64,000 bases of DNA. Origin: Flavobacterium sp. LC2016-13 (GTDB lineage: Bacteria; Bacteroidota; Bacteroidia; Flavobacteriales; Flavobacteriaceae). Where the stretch lies: contig NZ_WMDQ01000006.1 in NCBI RefSeq assembly GCF_009707955.1, positions 186,001-250,000 on the forward strand, given 5' to 3'. Position 1 is the first letter of the stretch; each line of letters opens with the position of its first letter. Positions 61,456 to 64,000 of the stretch are shown one piece after another. Both the position numbers and the translations under genes were made by a program. The notes beneath the pieces are model-generated. The model searched no databases and had not been told where the DNA came from. It saw only the letters and a program-made list of their open reading frames with translations.

Positions 61456-62262
61456 TTAAAAAGTAAACATGGCTTTCATATTTTGCACCTGAGTTTCGGC
61501 ACCCAAACTTAATCGTTCGTTATATAATGCATTTGCATCATTTCCAGCAATATATCGCAATTGGCTTTTGTTGTCAGTTGCTGCTTCGTAGATAATTTGG
61601 GCAACATCTTCGGCTTTTGTGTAGTTTTCCATTTTTTCTGCGCTATAACCTTTACTTACTTCAAGCGTTAATTTTTCGTATGCTTCGTGTTGTCCAACTT
61701 CCATAGAACGAACAGCAAAATCAGTTTGCATTCCGCCCGGAGCGACAACTTTTACCTGAATTCCAAATTGCGTTAATTCAGATGCCAGACTTTCAGAAAA
61801 ACCATCTACGGCAAATTTTGTCGCACTATAAATCGAACAAGTCGGAAAACCCATTAATCCAAAAGTAGAAGTAATATTGATAAAAGTTCCGCTTTTCTTT
61901 TCACGAAAGTGAGCTACAAACGCTTTTGAAACTCTAATAACACCAAATAAATTAGTTACGATTTGACGCTCAATTTGCTGATTATCCAAAGATTCTAAAG
62001 CACCAATTAAACCATATCCGGCATTGTTTAAAACAACATCAACCGAATATTTAGCCGTAATATTTTTAATAGTTGAATCAATTTGTTCCTCGTTCGTAAC
62101 ATCCAACGGAAGTACAATTACATTCTCTAACTGATTTAATTCTGTTTCTTTTTCAGGATTACGCATCGTTGCAATAACTTGCCAGCCTTTGCTTTGAAAT
62201 AATTTTGCCGTAGATTTTCCTAATCCTGTTGAAGCGCCTGTAATAAAAATTGTCTTTTGCAT
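61456..62262 (-). CDS. short-chain dehydrogenase/reductase (SDR)
   Basis: 268 residues of the classical type: GASTGLG (9-15), NNAGYG (79-84), S132 and Y145-x3-K149 (YSATK). It should oxidise or reduce a small molecule with NAD(P)H. The pairing with an AraC regulator is common in Bacteroidota and suggests inducible detoxification, but the substrate is unknown. Confidence 0.93.
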   Translation of the reverse strand: MQKTIFITGASTGLGKSTAKLFQSKGWQVIATMRNPEKETELNQLENVIVLPLDVTNEEQIDSTIKNITAKYSVDVVLNNAGYGLIGALESLDNQQIERQIVTNLFGVIRVSKAFVAHFREKKSGTFINITSTFGLMGFPTCSIYSATKFAVDGFSESLASELTQFGIQVKVVAPGGMQTDFAVRSMEVGQHEAYEKLTLEVSKGYSAEKMENYTKAEDVAQIIYEAATDNKSQLRYIAGNDANALYNERLSLGAETQVQNMKAMFTF

Positions 62263-62398
62263 TTTTAATTGTTTTAAAATTATAATGCAAAGATCAGCCG
62301 AAGCATAAAGTTGCTTGTAGCCATTTTGGAAGTTGTATTAGCCAAAATGACGGATATAAAAAAACTCCATTATGGATGTAAGAACAAAAAAACAAACG

Positions 62399-62456
62399 AT
62401 ATAAGTTATATAAGTACAATTAAGAAAAAACTTAAATCAACTTATATAACTTATAT
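62399..62456. repeat. perfect 17-bp inverted repeat of ATATAAGTT units
   Basis: ATATAAGTTATATAAGT (62399-62415) and ACTTATATAACTTATAT (62440-62456) are exact inverse copies. Each arm contains a direct repeat of ATATAAGT. It lies between the SDR gene and the GH2 gene, next to a repeat word (ACTTTGCGTCTTCGCGACTT) around 62469-62488. Confidence 0.75.
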
Positions 62457-62501
62457 GGTTCAAAAAAACTTTGCGTCTTCGCGACTTTGCGAGCAATATA
62501 T

Positions 62502-64000
62502 TTACTCTACTTTAATTTCAAGAGATGAAATTGGAATTCCGTTTCCAGTCGAAGCCTTCAATTGAATATTCTCCTTCTTCCCGTTCGATTGGATAATCGC
62601 AATACATTTTCCATTAAATAATTTACAGGAATTCGCTTTAAAAGAATCTAAATTGGCTTGATAACCATTATCAACGCCAACTAATTTTCCGCCGCCCGAA
62701 ACTTCAAAATTGATTAAATCATTTGCGTTTGGAAGTAAATTCCCTTCTTTGTCTACAAGAGAAACGGCTACATAAACCAAATCATAAGTGTCATTTTTGA
62801 TTGTGGTTTTGTCTGCTTTCAAATCTATTTTTGAAGCTTCTCCGGCAGTATGAATTGCTGCCTCTAAAACCACTTTCCCATCTTTTCTTGAAATCGCTTT
62901 TATGGTTCCCGGTTCAAATTTTACACGCCATGAAATATGCAAATCATCATTTTGTTTGGATTTTTTTCCTAAAGATTTTCCATTTAAAAACAATTCAACT
63001 TCATCGGCATTATTATAATACGCCCACACATCAACTTCCTGATCTTTTGCCCAATTCCAATGCGGAAAAATATGCAAAACAGGTTTTGTCGACCATTCGC
63101 TTTGATACATATAATAAACATCTTTTGGAAATCCCGCTAAATCGATGATTCCGAAATAAGAACTTCTTGCCGGATACGGATACGGATCTGGCTCGCCGAT
63201 ATAATCAAAACCAGTCCAGATAAAAGTTCCTGCCATAAAATCCTGTTTCTTTATCGTTTTCCAATTCTCTTCGTGCGTTGCGCCCCAATACGATTTTACC
63301 TGATCGTAAGCAGAAACCGTCCAATCTGCATTTCCATCAAACGGAGCGCCATGTTTTGTTGGCCACGCTTTAATTCCATTTGGAAAATCATAATGTCCGC
63401 GCGTTTCCAATGCCGAAACACTTTCTGAAGCAATTATTTTTTGTCCTTTAAAACGAGTTGGAAAATCTTTATAATCTTCGTGTTTATAATTGAATCCCAA
63501 AAGATCTAAAGCGCCTGATTGATAAATGAAATTTTTCTCCGGAATATTTTCTGTCAAAGCAGAAGTTACGGGACGTGTTGTATCTAACGATTTTACAATT
63601 TGAGCCAGTTCTTTTGTAATTGAAGTTCCTGTACTATCAAATTGTTCCCTGATTTCGTTACCAATACTCCACATTATTACCGATGGATGATTGCGGTCTC
63701 TTTTAATAAAGTCTTCTAAATCCTGTTTGTGCCACGCATCCCAGTCTTTGTGGTAATCGTTGGTTACTTTTTTCTTTTTCCAGACATCAAAAGCTTCATC
63801 CTGAACAATAAATCCCATTTCGTCGCACAATTGCATCATTTCTAACGAATGTGGATTATGAGACATTCTAATAGCATTTACGCCCATTTCTTTCAATAAA
63901 ACTAATTTTCTTTTTACGGCATGAATATTTTCTACCGCACCCAAAGCACCATTATCATGATGCAGGCAAACGCCTACAATTTTGGTTGGTTTTCCGTTTA
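62502..64000 (-). CDS. glycoside hydrolase family 2 enzyme (5' end outside window)
   Basis: About 499 codons up to the right edge; the frame remains open at 64000, so the N-terminal sugar-binding and immunoglobulin-like domains are missing. It contains the GH2 catalytic region: HHDNGALGAVENIHAVKRKL, SHNPHSLEMMQLCDEMGF, the acid/base Glu in SIGNEIREQ, the nucleophile region IIASESVSALETRG, then C-terminal Ig-like domains (SIDL... and VSLVDKEGNLLPNAN). Likely a beta-galactosidase or beta-glucuronidase-type enzyme; the specificity is open. It would act on plant or algal polysaccharide, typical for these bacteria. Confidence 0.93.
   Translation of the reverse strand, partial: NGKPTKIVGVCLHHDNGALGAVENIHAVKRKLVLLKEMGVNAIRMSHNPHSLEMMQLCDEMGFIVQDEAFDVWKKKKVTNDYHKDWDAWHKQDLEDFIKRDRNHPSVIMWSIGNEIREQFDSTGTSITKELAQIVKSLDTTRPVTSALTENIPEKNFIYQSGALDLLGFNYKHEDYKDFPTRFKGQKIIASESVSALETRGHYDFPNGIKAWPTKHGAPFDGNADWTVSAYDQVKSYWGATHEENWKTIKKQDFMAGTFIWTGFDYIGEPDPYPYPARSSYFGIIDLAGFPKDVYYMYQSEWSTKPVLHIFPHWNWAKDQEVDVWAYYNNADEVELFLNGKSLGKKSKQNDDLHISWRVKFEPGTIKAISRKDGKVVLEAAIHTAGEASKIDLKADKTTIKNDTYDLVYVAVSLVDKEGNLLPNANDLINFEVSGGGKLVGVDNGYQANLDSFKANSCKLFNGKCIAIIQSNGKKENIQLKASTGNGIPISSLEIKVE

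Noticed and set aside
62311..62565. 84-residue frame downstream of the SDR promoter region
   Set aside because: It runs through the 17-bp palindrome and into the 3' end of the GH2 gene; no family pattern.

Overview
The window is AT-rich chromosomal DNA that I assign to Bacteroidota, most probably a Flavobacterium. The basis is promoters of the TTTG-N17-23-TAnnTTTG type (clearest in front of tRNA-Val), almost no purine-rich Shine-Dalgarno sites, the protein families present (TIGR01777 epimerase, MacB-type permease arrays, TonB/ExbB/ExbD, GH2 enzymes) and several families of long intergenic palindromes. Species cannot be fixed from the sequence alone. No phage, transposase, integrase, rRNA or CRISPR array was seen.

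Layout. 1-4,473: a short membrane/lipid-type cluster (desaturase, TIGR01777 epimerase, small membrane proteins, SRPBCC protein) facing a UbiA-like membrane protein. 4,691-12,177: core metabolism and envelope, with gcvP, a stand-alone ketoacyl-ACP synthase III, a methyltransferase, a GT2 glycosyltransferase and an MlaE/MlaF-type lipid transporter pair. 12,268-23,281 (minus strand): an outer-membrane-like protein, SprT-like protein, and a closely spaced run peroxiredoxin-YHS-DoxX-DinB-NRDE-ATP-grasp-LysE-M28-SDR preceded by a Crp/Fnr regulator, then an acyl-CoA dehydrogenase. 23,749-29,928: chalcone-isomerase-fold protein, Glu/Leu/Phe/Val dehydrogenase, tonB converging on exbB-exbD, and folC.

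The accessory part begins at tRNA-Val (30,108-30,185). Directly behind it lies a tight two-gene unit: a DUF262 (GmrS/ParB-like) protein and a small HEPN-type protein with an intact R-x4-H motif, followed by an XRE regulator. This is the best candidate for an undescribed (defence or toxin-like) system here. The block continues with serine hydrolases, a VOC protein, an Imm26-like protein, a DUF4240 lipoprotein and several unknown small proteins; one terminator family recurs four times between 30,188 and 36,537. From 40,086 to 44,874 are two FAD monooxygenases (one with an N-terminal zinc-knuckle-like extension, one related to TetX) around an AraC regulator.

44,946-59,996: a patatin/beta-barrel protein, then a histidine kinase and NtrC-like regulator divergent from an ABC ATPase with three tandem paralogous MacB-type permeases and a serine hydrolase. 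The divergent gap holds a 16-bp perfect palindrome with three TTGGAC half-sites and a sigma54-like -24 element downstream, which suggests direct control of the transporter operon by the adjacent regulator. The window ends with a MazG-like protein, an AraC regulator, an SDR and a GH2 glycosidase cut by the right edge.
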